64,000 nt of DNA. Source: Maribacter sp. HTCC2170. Lineage in GTDB: Bacteria > Bacteroidota > Bacteroidia > Flavobacteriales > Flavobacteriaceae. The stretch covers positions 3,468,001 through 3,532,000 of the forward strand of contig NC_014472.1 of NCBI RefSeq assembly GCF_000153165.2, given 5' to 3'. The notes under the pieces were generated by a model. The model ran no database searches and had not been told where the DNA came from. It saw nothing but the letters and a program-made list of their open reading frames with translations. The position numbers and the translations under genes were made by a program. Within the stretch, counting starts at the first letter, position 1. Every line of letters begins with the position of its first letter. Positions 33,210 through 40,242 of the stretch are shown one piece after another.

Positions 33210-33893
33210 ATGGAGAACAACATAATATTGGAAGCGCAAAACATTAACAAGTACTTTAGGGAACCTGTTCTTTTCCATGTATTAAAAGATATCAACTTCA
33301 CTATAAAACATGGGGAGTTTGTATCTATAATGGGTAAATCGGGCTGTGGTAAATCAACGCTATTGTACATTCTTTCCACAATGGATACCGATTATGAGGG
33401 CAATCTTTTTTTAAATGGGGAAATAGTTACAGGAAAGCATCATGAAGAACTTGCCAAAATTCGAAACAAGAATATTGGCTTCGTTTTTCAATTTCATTAT
33501 TTGCTCTCAGAATTCACGGTATTGGAAAACGTAATGCTACCAGCTAAAAAGTTGGGGCTAAAATCATTGCAGGAAATAGAGCATGATGCTATGGAAAAGC
33601 TGAAGTTACTGGATATAGAGGATCAAGCTTTAAAATTGGCGTCCAGAATTTCTGGTGGGCAGAAGCAGCGTGTGGCAATTGCAAGGGCACTGATTAATGA
33701 CCCGGCAATTATAATGGGCGATGAACCAACCGGAAACCTGGACAGTCATAATTCGCAAAATGTTATGAGAATTTTCAAAGATCTCGCAGCGGAAAGGAAC
33801 CTTTCCCTATTGGTTGTGACACACGATCACGATTTTGCCGATAATACAGACCGTATTATTGAAATGGGCGACGGTCATATAATTAGCCAATAA
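33210..33893 (+). CDS. LolD/MacB-type ABC transporter ATPase
   Basis: 227 residues. Walker [11 protein letters not shown]-loop [17 protein letters not shown], signature [15 protein letters not shown], Walker [14 protein letters not shown] and switch His in VVTHDHDFA are intact. The [10 protein letters not shown] form belongs to the LolD/MacB subfamily. It starts 2 nt after the permease. Third gene of the export operon, followed by P4 which has its own promoter box. Confidence 0.93.
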   Translation: MENNIILEAQNINKYFREPVLFHVLKDINFTIKHGEFVSIMGKSGCGKSTLLYILSTMDTDYEGNLFLNGEIVTGKHHEELAKIRNKNIGFVFQFHYLLSEFTVLENVMLPAKKLGLKSLQEIEHDAMEKLKLLDIEDQALKLASRISGGQKQRVAIARALINDPAIIMGDEPTGNLDSHNSQNVMRIFKDLAAERNLSLLVVTHDHDFADNTDRIIEMGDGHIISQ

Positions 33894-33916
33894 CAATCTT
33901 AAATTTCATGTTTTAG

Positions 33917-33928
33917 TGACAAATGTCA
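33917..33928 (+). promoter_or_regulatory. Fnr-like box D (upstream of P4)
   Basis: TGACAAATGTCA. TAACTTTA starts at 33952, exactly 29.5 bp from the centre and identical to the -7 element of box C. Predicted start near 33964, leader about 20 nt. Confidence 0.75.
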
Positions 33929-33984
33929 TGAAAAATATGTCCAGTTGACACTAACTTTAATAGTGATAATCAAAAGTGATAATA

Positions 33985-34434
33985 ATGGAAAACTATAGAC
34001 CCAGACCCAAAGGAAATTACATACAAGATACTGATTGGAACGAATTATATGTATTGACCAAACATTGGAAATCCGATTTGACCTTTTATAAACAAGATTT
34101 GCGATTTCTTAATAATCTATTGAACAAATACTTCATCTGGATTACCAAAAAAGAGAATCTTGATGCCGTAAAATCAATCGGTCAAAGCATTTTGAATGAT
34201 AAAAAAATGGGCAAGGATTTGCTAAAAAGAGTTGATGAGCACCTTACTCACATTGCCCAAACAATAGATGACCCATTTAAACATGATTCAAGAATATTTA
34301 GGGACGAGCATCAAGAACTTGAGGATGATATTGCCAAATTCTATAAAACCGTAAGAAAGAACCGCAAGAAGGTTTTTTCGATAACAGAACATATAGTTGA
34401 TAGTGAAAGTTTGGCGCATTTAATCCAGGGTTAA
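33985..34434 (+). CDS. helical protein, four-member paralogous family (P4)
   Basis: 149 residues from ATG 33985 (GTG 33976 is in frame). Helical, charged. Family core: KHWKSDLTFYKQDLRFLNNLLNKYF, then LLKRVDEHLTHIAQ (compare LLKRVQTHENQL in P1), a mid-region with DEHQELEDDIAKFY and a basic C-terminal helix. It bridges the group, since it shares segments with both P1 and P3. No cysteine. Monocistronic behind Fnr-like box D. Function unknown. Confidence 0.78.
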   Translation: MENYRPRPKGNYIQDTDWNELYVLTKHWKSDLTFYKQDLRFLNNLLNKYFIWITKKENLDAVKSIGQSILNDKKMGKDLLKRVDEHLTHIAQTIDDPFKHDSRIFRDEHQELEDDIAKFYKTVRKNRKKVFSITEHIVDSESLAHLIQG

Positions 34435-34464
34435 ATTACTTTTTCTGCTCAAATTGTGTCCTAG

Positions 34465-34584
34465 CTACCGGCGGACGGTCCATAAATCGCCATATTCGTT
34501 CGGTACCACAATTTTTCCTTCTTCGCAGATAATCCCAATTTTAGCGAAAGTACTTCCTAAATCAATAGCCAGAACTATATTCAT
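34465..34584 (-). pseudogene. N-terminal relic of an Hsp70/actin-fold protein
   Basis: A 39-codon reading frame from ATG 34584 to TAG 34465. It encodes MNIVLAIDLGSTFAKIG and then GKIVVPNEYGDLWT, which reads like the first strand, phosphate-1 loop (DLGST) and the IPNEYG strand of Hsp70 proteins; an FGGY kinase is less likely. About 600 residues are missing. Just after the stop, another frame spells RTQFEQKK and a stop, possibly the original C-terminus, so an internal deletion is plausible. It lies in the 259-nt gap after P4. Confidence 0.6.
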
Positions 34585-34633
34585 TCTAATGTGATTAAGC
34601 TACAGATGAATTAAAATACCTTCATTTTTGGCC

Positions 34634-34645
34634 TGATGCAAATCA
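34634..34645 (+). promoter_or_regulatory. Fnr-like box F (upstream of the HMA-like/TerB-like pair)
   Basis: TGATGCAAATCA. At the usual 29.5 bp (34669) the sequence is TATTATAA, a poor -7 element; a better one, TAACTTTC, begins 5 bp later (34674). Weaker member of the group. It also lies 50 bp before the Hsp70-like relic on the other strand. Confidence 0.5.
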
Positions 34646-34693
34646 TACCAATTTCATGGTTTTTATTGTATTATAACTTTCCCAAAAAAAATT

Positions 34694-34933
34694 ATGAAAG
34701 CAACAGCAAAAATCGAAAAGCTTAATTCGGACAAATGCAAGCGTGTTATTGTTAGAAACCTTAGTCGGATACTGGAGATAAAAATTCTAGAAGTTGACCC
34801 TAAAAGCAACACCTTATCGTTTGTCTATAAAAGCGTTAAAGCGTTAAACAAGGTGAAGCGAGAATTAAGGCGCATTGGTTTTCCAATTGAAAAATCGTTC
34901 ATAAAAGAAAACACACCTGAAGTGTCATTTTAA
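34694..34933 (+). CDS. small HMA-like fold protein without the CxxC metal site
   Basis: 79 residues. The strand-helix-strand-strand-helix-strand order and phrases such as TAKIEKLNSDKCKRVIVRNLSRI and LNKVKRELRRIGFPIEK resemble heavy-metal-associated (CopZ-like) domains. The usual GMxCxxC loop is replaced by LNSDKCK, with a single Cys, so classic two-Cys copper binding is not possible. It may be a protein-protein module. Its Lys/Arg content is high. Followed after 10 nt by the TerB-like gene, behind Fnr-like box F. Assignment rests on pattern only. Confidence 0.55.
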   Translation: MKATAKIEKLNSDKCKRVIVRNLSRILEIKILEVDPKSNTLSFVYKSVKALNKVKRELRRIGFPIEKSFIKENTPEVSF

Positions 34934-34943
34934 AAAGTTATAT

Positions 34944-35366
34944 ATGAATAAACTAAGTCCTTCAATAGAAAACAACAATGACTTACTAGACCTAAATCTA
35001 GGGAAACTCTTTTATTCAGTAGCTATGGCAGATAAAAGAATCACCCCAGAAGAAATAGCATCATTGAAATCTGCAATTTTGAAAAACTGGCATATTGCGA
35101 ATCCATATTCAAAAGAATCTAATTTGGAGGCACAATATGGGATTCTATCTGTTTTTACCAAACTACAACAAACAAATGCCGAAAGTAACAATTGTTTTAA
35201 GGAATTCCGTCTTTTCTTTATCGAACATCAAGATGTATTCAATGAAGAGCTTAGAAAACTTATTTGGCATACTGCGCAGGCAATCGCTTCCTCATATGCC
35301 AAGAAAAACAAGTCTGAATTGGTATTATTGGCTAAACTTAAAATGTTACTCCAAAGTGAGTATTAG
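34944..35366 (+). CDS. TerB-like helical protein
   Basis: 140 residues, all helix. The segment LGKLFYSVAMADKRITPEEIASLKSAILKNW matches the start of TerB-like (DUF533/COG3793-type) domains, in which an acidic helix turn binds metal or partner. TerB itself is part of tellurite-resistance and stress systems. The rest is a helical bundle (QDVFNEELRKLIWHTAQAIASSYAKKNKSE). It pairs with the HMA-like gene and converges on the Usp5 gene with a 4-nt overlap of stop codons. Precise function unknown. Confidence 0.6.
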   Translation: MNKLSPSIENNNDLLDLNLGKLFYSVAMADKRITPEEIASLKSAILKNWHIANPYSKESNLEAQYGILSVFTKLQQTNAESNNCFKEFRLFFIEHQDVFNEELRKLIWHTAQAIASSYAKKNKSELVLLAKLKMLLQSEY

Positions 35367-36199
35367 AGCTTAAAAGTAAGCACCGGCAAATCTGCATGAT
35401 TTGCTATATCCTCACCTATACTGCCTTTAAAAAAGTGTGAAAGCCCTTTTCTACCATGTGTTGGCAATGCAATAATATTGGCGTCTATATTTTTGGCATA
35501 ATTATAAATACCTTCTTCAACACTATAATCGTTGACTACCTTCACCTTTCGGCCTTCAGGAATTGAGCTGTGATGAGCTGTCCTCAAGAACAGTTGCATC
35601 TGTTTATCTATTTCTTCAGAGCTTCTAAAATATTGGTTGGCCCGATTTACATAAACCAAATGAACATTGGCCTCAAGTTTATCAAAAAATCTCATGGCCT
35701 CTGTATAAGCCGGAATGTTTTCAACTTCGAAATCACTGGCGAAAATGGCTTCCTTAATATTAAAATCCTTTCTCCTTTTTTTAATGATCAAAACTGGAGT
35801 ATCACAGGTGCGTACCACCTTCTCGGTATTGGAACCTAGGAACAATTCATTTAACCCGCTGGTACCATGGGATCCCATAACCACTAAATCGATAAATTGT
35901 TCTTTTACTATATTGTTTATTTCATTGAAATCTTTATAATTCTGGACAGTTTCATAAACCCGGATTCCTTTTAAAAAGGGTCTATCCAAAAATTCATCAA
36001 ACCTCTTTTTGGCCAATTTCATGTAATATTGAGCTTCCATGAACTCTTGGGCTTCATCCTTTGTGAAAACTGCTTCTGAGAGTCCTAACATATGAAGAAC
36101 CACTAAATCAGCATTGAACTTTCTCGCCAATTTGGCTGCAACTTCTAGGGCATATTCTGAAAAATCGGAAAAATCTATAGGTATAAGTATTTTTTTCAT
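35363..36199 (-). CDS. universal stress protein, two-domain (Usp5)
   Basis: 278 residues. Unlike the other four, both halves keep the nucleotide motif: GSHG-N9-GS in the first domain (VVMGSHGTSGLNELFLGSN) and THGRKGLSHFFKGS in the second. Starts with KKILIPIDFSDFSEYALEVA. It is thus a canonical tandem USP and not a member of the diverged group at 22-26 kb. It lies 36 nt after hpf on the same strand and is likely in the same transcript, behind Fnr-like box G. Confidence 0.92.
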   Translation of the reverse strand: MKKILIPIDFSDFSEYALEVAAKLARKFNADLVVLHMLGLSEAVFTKDEAQEFMEAQYYMKLAKKRFDEFLDRPFLKGIRVYETVQNYKDFNEINNIVKEQFIDLVVMGSHGTSGLNELFLGSNTEKVVRTCDTPVLIIKKRRKDFNIKEAIFASDFEVENIPAYTEAMRFFDKLEANVHLVYVNRANQYFRSSEEIDKQMQLFLRTAHHSSIPEGRKVKVVNDYSVEEGIYNYAKNIDANIIALPTHGRKGLSHFFKGSIGEDIANHADLPVLTFKL

Positions 36200-36235
36200 G
36201 ACATTGAATTTTTGGGTTAATTCTATTTCAAGATA

Positions 36236-36535
36236 CTAGCGTTTATTCATTATAGCTTTTCTTTTACTCAATTGTTTTTCCAAATCCTTAATAGTTTTGG
36301 CGGCGGCCTTTTCAAAATCATCTTCATTTGATTGGGCAAAAATCCTAGGGCCTGGAGCACTTAATTCCATTTCACAAATCTTCCCTTTTCCTGTTGGATC
36401 ATTTTCCTGTTTAAAATGAACCTGGGCTCTAATAATCCAATCATATTTTGTAGCTAGTCGGTCTAATTTAGCAGATAGAAGCTCATTCATAGCTTCACTA
36501 GTAGGCATTTGAACATATTGAATATCTATTGTCAT
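36236..36535 (-). CDS. hpf: ribosome hibernation promoting factor, short form
   Basis: 99 residues, ribosome-associated sigma-54-modulation fold: TIDIQYVQMPTSEAMNELLSAKLDRLATKYDWIIRAQVHFK, then the sheet with KGKICEMELSAPGPRIFAQSNEDDFEKAAAKTIKDLEKQLSK. Short HPF proteins bind the 30S decoding region and help make inactive 100S ribosomes in starvation or anoxia. First gene of a unit with Usp5, driven by Fnr-like box G. This promoter context supports a dormancy role for the regulon. Confidence 0.92.
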   Translation of the reverse strand: MTIDIQYVQMPTSEAMNELLSAKLDRLATKYDWIIRAQVHFKQENDPTGKGKICEMELSAPGPRIFAQSNEDDFEKAAAKTIKDLEKQLSKRKAIMNKR

Positions 36536-36591
36536 AGTCTAAATGGTTTTAAGATTAATATAAAGCTAAAACCTTTATCAATCACAAACCA

Positions 36592-36603
36592 TGACAAATA
36601 TCA
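36592..36603 (-). promoter_or_regulatory. Fnr-like box G (upstream of hpf-Usp5)
   Basis: TGACAAATATCA. On the minus strand TAGCTTTA starts at 36568, exactly 29.5 bp from the centre. Predicted start near 36556, leader about 21 nt. Confidence 0.75.
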
Positions 36604-36631
36604 TTACTGGAAAATAAATGTGGAAAATAGA

Positions 36632-37675
36632 CTATATAGACTTACTATAATGCACGTCTGATAAAGCCTTAATGGTATTCGCCGCTTGCTCAGCGGTTAT
36701 GTCACGTTGTGGGTTGGCAAACATTTCATACCCTACCATAAATTTCTTAACGGTCGCAGATCGCAAAAGAGGCGGATAAAATGACATATGAAGGTGCCAT
36801 TCAGGATGCTCTTCCCCATCTGTTGGCGCTTGATGAATACCAGCAGAATACGGAAATGAAGTTTGGAAAATGTTATCTAAACGAATTGTTGTTTTACGTA
36901 AGATTTCTGCATAGGATTGTTTTTCATCCTCTGAAAGGTCTCCAATATGGGGAATTCGTCTTTTGGGAACAATCATGGTTTCATAAGGCCAAACTGCCCA
37001 GTACGGAATCAATGACACAAAATGCTCATTTTCCAAGAGTATTCGCTCATCCAATTCAAGTTCTTGCACAAGATAATCTTCTAATATACTTCGGTTGTTT
37101 TCTTGCCAATAGTCCAATAATCTATTTGATTTCTTTTGTACTTCTTGTGGCACATTACGTTGCGCCCATATTTGACCATGTGGATGAGGATTACTGCATC
37201 CCATGACATCCCCTTTGTTTTCAAAGATCTGTACATGGTTAATACTCTCATTCTCACCAAGTTCTTTATATTCCTGTTGCCAAAGTGAAATCACATCAGC
37301 AATTTCTTCGGTAGACATCAAAGGCAAGGTAAGCGAATGGTCAGGAGAGAAACAAACCACCTTACATATGCCAGACTCAGACTCTGCATACAGCAATCCG
37401 TTCTTATATTTTTTTTCCTCAACATCTTGCAATAAAGCCGAAAAATCATTCACAAATGAAAATGGTTTTTTATAATCGGGATTATTAGCTCCACCCATTC
37501 TACCGTTGGTGGGACACAGATAGCATTTTGGGTCATATTTTGGTTTGGAATCCAACGAGGCTTTTTCAGTCTTTCCCTGCCATGGCCTTTTGGTTCTATG
37601 GGGGGAAACCAATATCCATTCCCCGGTTAATATATTGAACCTTCTATGCGGGTTTTCGTTGAAATCAATATCCAT
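36632..37675 (-). CDS. galT: galactose-1-phosphate uridylyltransferase
   Basis: 347 residues, full length for GalT. RFNILTGEWILVSPHRTKRPWQG at the start, the zinc-type CYLCPTN motif, and the active-site HPHGQIW with the nucleophilic His. The C-terminal domain has HQAPTDGEEHPEWHLHMSFYPPLLRS. It transfers UMP from UDP-glucose to galactose-1-phosphate (Leloir pathway, cytosol). It follows galK with a 1-nt gap, so the two are co-transcribed. Confidence 0.96.
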   Translation of the reverse strand: MDIDFNENPHRRFNILTGEWILVSPHRTKRPWQGKTEKASLDSKPKYDPKCYLCPTNGRMGGANNPDYKKPFSFVNDFSALLQDVEEKKYKNGLLYAESESGICKVVCFSPDHSLTLPLMSTEEIADVISLWQQEYKELGENESINHVQIFENKGDVMGCSNPHPHGQIWAQRNVPQEVQKKSNRLLDYWQENNRSILEDYLVQELELDERILLENEHFVSLIPYWAVWPYETMIVPKRRIPHIGDLSEDEKQSYAEILRKTTIRLDNIFQTSFPYSAGIHQAPTDGEEHPEWHLHMSFYPPLLRSATVKKFMVGYEMFANPQRDITAEQAANTIKALSDVHYSKSI

Positions 37676-37676
37676 A

Positions 37677-38810
37677 TTATTTTTTTAAGATTGACGTTCC
37701 ACGGCTGGGACTAGCTTCGAACGAAGTTAAATCTAAATTACATGCTTCTTTATAAGCCTTTGAAGCTTCACTAACATATGCCTCAATTGCATCTTCATGA
37801 ACAAGATTAATTGTACAACCTCCAAAACCACCGCCCATCATCCTTGCTCCCAATACAGTATCATATTTTTTAGAAAACTCAACAAGGAAATCTAGCTCAG
37901 GGCAACTTACCTCGTACATTTTGCTAAGCCCCTCATGCGTTTCGTACAACAACTCCCCCACTTTTTCCAGGTCATCGTTTTTGAGAGCTTCAACAGCATC
38001 CAATACACGGGTTTTCTCATTAATTATATAAGAACAGCGATTATAAACTACAGGGTTCAATTCATTTTTAACTGAATTCAACATATCCATATCGGCATTT
38101 CTCAAAGATTTTACTTCGGGATATTTTTTCTGAAGTATAGCTACCCCTTCTTCACATTGCGCTCTTCTAACATTATATTCTCCTGAGGCCAAATTGTGAG
38201 AAACATTCGTGTTCAACAACACAATTTTGTACGGCTGAATGTTAATAGGTATATACGAATAATCCATGGATTCGCAATCTAAAAGAATCACATGACCCTC
38301 TTTGCTCATGACTGAAGCAAATTGATCCATGATACCGCATTTGGTCCCTGCATATGTATGTTCAGCGGCCTGGGAAAGTTCCACAATATCCATTCTACTT
38401 AATCCTAAATCGAACATTTCATTGAGTCCAAAAGCAAGTCCACATTCCAGAGCCGCAGAGGAACTTACACCAGAACCTATAGGAACATGACTTTCTAAGA
38501 CACAATCAAAGCCTCTTACTTTATCAGTTCGCTTAGAAATCTCATTTAAAACACCCAAAATGTAGTTCTCCCATTCTATCTTACTTATTTCAAGATTATC
38601 TAATGAAAGTTCAAAACCTGTATCATAGCCCTTACTATATACATGGCATGTTTTTTCGGATCCGTTTTTCTGAAATTGAAAGGTAATTTTATTTTCAATT
38701 GCAGTTGGCAATACATACCCCATATTATAGTCAGTATGTTCTCCGATAATATTTATTCGGCCCGGCGAATCAACTGTAAGATCCGGACTAAAACTCTCTA
38801 AAAACTGCAT
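37677..38810 (-). CDS. galK: galactokinase
   Basis: 377 residues. GHMP kinase with the galactokinase signature (SPGRINIIGEHTDYN near residue 15-30), ATP-binding loop PIGSGVSSSAALE and C-terminal motif GARMMGGGFGGC. It phosphorylates alpha-galactose to galactose-1-phosphate, the first Leloir step. First gene of the galK-galT unit; the divergent gene is a galactose-mutarotase-like lipoprotein, so the locus handles galactose, plausibly from red-algal galactans. I found no clear operator in the intergenic region. Confidence 0.96.
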   Translation of the reverse strand: MQFLESFSPDLTVDSPGRINIIGEHTDYNMGYVLPTAIENKITFQFQKNGSEKTCHVYSKGYDTGFELSLDNLEISKIEWENYILGVLNEISKRTDKVRGFDCVLESHVPIGSGVSSSAALECGLAFGLNEMFDLGLSRMDIVELSQAAEHTYAGTKCGIMDQFASVMSKEGHVILLDCESMDYSYIPINIQPYKIVLLNTNVSHNLASGEYNVRRAQCEEGVAILQKKYPEVKSLRNADMDMLNSVKNELNPVVYNRCSYIINEKTRVLDAVEALKNDDLEKVGELLYETHEGLSKMYEVSCPELDFLVEFSKKYDTVLGARMMGGGFGGCTINLVHEDAIEAYVSEASKAYKEACNLDLTSFEASPSRGTSILKK

Positions 38811-38867
38811 AAGCTATTAATTTTTAATTCTTTCATGAAATCCTGTTCAAAAAGGTAAAATAAGTGA

Positions 38868-38996
38868 CCTCTATTGCTCCAAATTAAGAGGCAATACGTT
38901 TTTCCAGTCCACCGAGATTCGATAATTGAAGCAATAGAACAATTACCATTGCCTAAAGACGAAGAAAAGGCAAAAACAGGATATTATAAATATTGA
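38868..38996 (+). pseudogene. possible C-terminal remnant of an unidentified protein
   Basis: An open stretch without ATG that ends with TGA at 38994-38996. It codes for a protein-like sequence, QYVFPVHRDSIIEAI, then QLPLPKDEEKAKTGYYKY, before the stop. Composition and the conserved-looking ending suggest the tail of a lost gene in the galK-galM gap; I cannot name the family. It could also be chance. Confidence 0.3.
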
Positions 38997-39059
38997 TTTC
39001 ATTAAGTCGAACAAGAATTGTAAAGATATTTATATCTTCATATACCAAAAAAGAAATCA

Positions 39060-40238
39060 ATGAAAAATAACACTATTATTTATATAAGTATTTTTTTTAT
39101 TCTATTGTCTACTGGAAGTTGTGGTGAAAAAAAGAAAACGAGCAAAACAAATTCAAGCAAAGAAAATATAACGGATTCTGGAATAACGTTTAATGATTTT
39201 GAAACATCAATTGATGGTATAGATACAGGGCTTTATGTTTTGAAAAACAAGAATGGTGTCGAAGCGACATTCTCAAATTATGGCCAACGTTTGATAACCC
39301 TCTTAACTCCAGATAAAAATGGAAAAATGGAGGATATTGTTTTGGGCTATTCCACTTTGGACAAATACCAGGAAGGAAACGGCGGGTATTTTGGGTCGGT
39401 AATTGGCAGGTATGGTAATAGAATAGCTAAAGGCAAATTTAAAATTGACGGCATCGAATACGAACTAGCTCAAAATAACAACGGTAATCACCTTCATGGT
39501 GGTCTAAAAGGTTTTGAATCAGTAGTTTGGAATGTTGACTCGGTCTCCCAAAATTTTATCCGTTTTAAAAGAACCTCACCAGATATGGAAGAAGGTTATC
39601 CTGGGAACCTAAAAGTAAGTGTTGATTATACCTTGACTGATGATAATGAGCTACGAATTGAATACGCTGCAACAACAGATAAAAAGACACATGTAAATCT
39701 TACTCACCATTCATTTTTCAATCTAAAAGGTGAGGGCAATGGCTCTATAAATAACCATATTTTACAAATAAACGCTTCTAGCATTACAGCTGTAGATAAA
39801 GGATTGATACCTACCGGTGAATTAATGTCTGTTGCGGGTACACCTTTCGATTTTAACACTCCTAAAACCATTCAATCAGGGCTTGACAAAGAACATGAAC
39901 AATTGAATTTGGGCGGTGGTTATGACCACAATTTTGTTTTGGATCAGTCTAAAAAAAATAACGAAGGCTTATTGATAGCTGCAAAGGTTCATGAACCAGA
40001 GAGTGGTCGCATTATAGAAGTTTTCACAAGCGAACCTGGCATACAGTTCTATGGAGGTAATTTCATGGATGGAAAAACAATAGGTAAGAATGGGGGTAGC
40101 TATGATTACAGAGGAGCTATTTGTTTAGAAACCCAACATTTTCCAGATTCTCCGAACAAGAACAACTTCCCCTCAACCTTATTAGAGCCTGGGGAAGTAT
40201 ATTCTTCAATTTGTGTTTATAAATTTTCGGTAAAATAG
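39060..40238 (+). CDS. galM: aldose 1-epimerase (galactose mutarotase) lipoprotein
   Basis: 392 residues with a lipobox (STGSCGE, Cys21), so exported and membrane-bound, unlike cytosolic E. coli GalM. The epimerase fold is clear: ATFSNYGQRLITLLTPDKNGKMEDIVLG, GRYGNRIAKGKF, the catalytic-His strands NNNGNHLHGG and THHSFFNLKG, GGGYDHNFV and the catalytic Glu in AICLETQHFPDSPN. It interconverts alpha and beta anomers of galactose or related sugars in the periplasm or at the surface. Divergent from galKT, convergent with the sulfatase. Confidence 0.93.
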   Translation: MKNNTIIYISIFFILLSTGSCGEKKKTSKTNSSKENITDSGITFNDFETSIDGIDTGLYVLKNKNGVEATFSNYGQRLITLLTPDKNGKMEDIVLGYSTLDKYQEGNGGYFGSVIGRYGNRIAKGKFKIDGIEYELAQNNNGNHLHGGLKGFESVVWNVDSVSQNFIRFKRTSPDMEEGYPGNLKVSVDYTLTDDNELRIEYAATTDKKTHVNLTHHSFFNLKGEGNGSINNHILQINASSITAVDKGLIPTGELMSVAGTPFDFNTPKTIQSGLDKEHEQLNLGGGYDHNFVLDQSKKNNEGLLIAAKVHEPESGRIIEVFTSEPGIQFYGGNFMDGKTIGKNGGSYDYRGAICLETQHFPDSPNKNNFPSTLLEPGEVYSSICVYKFSVK

Positions 40239-40242
40239 TCAG

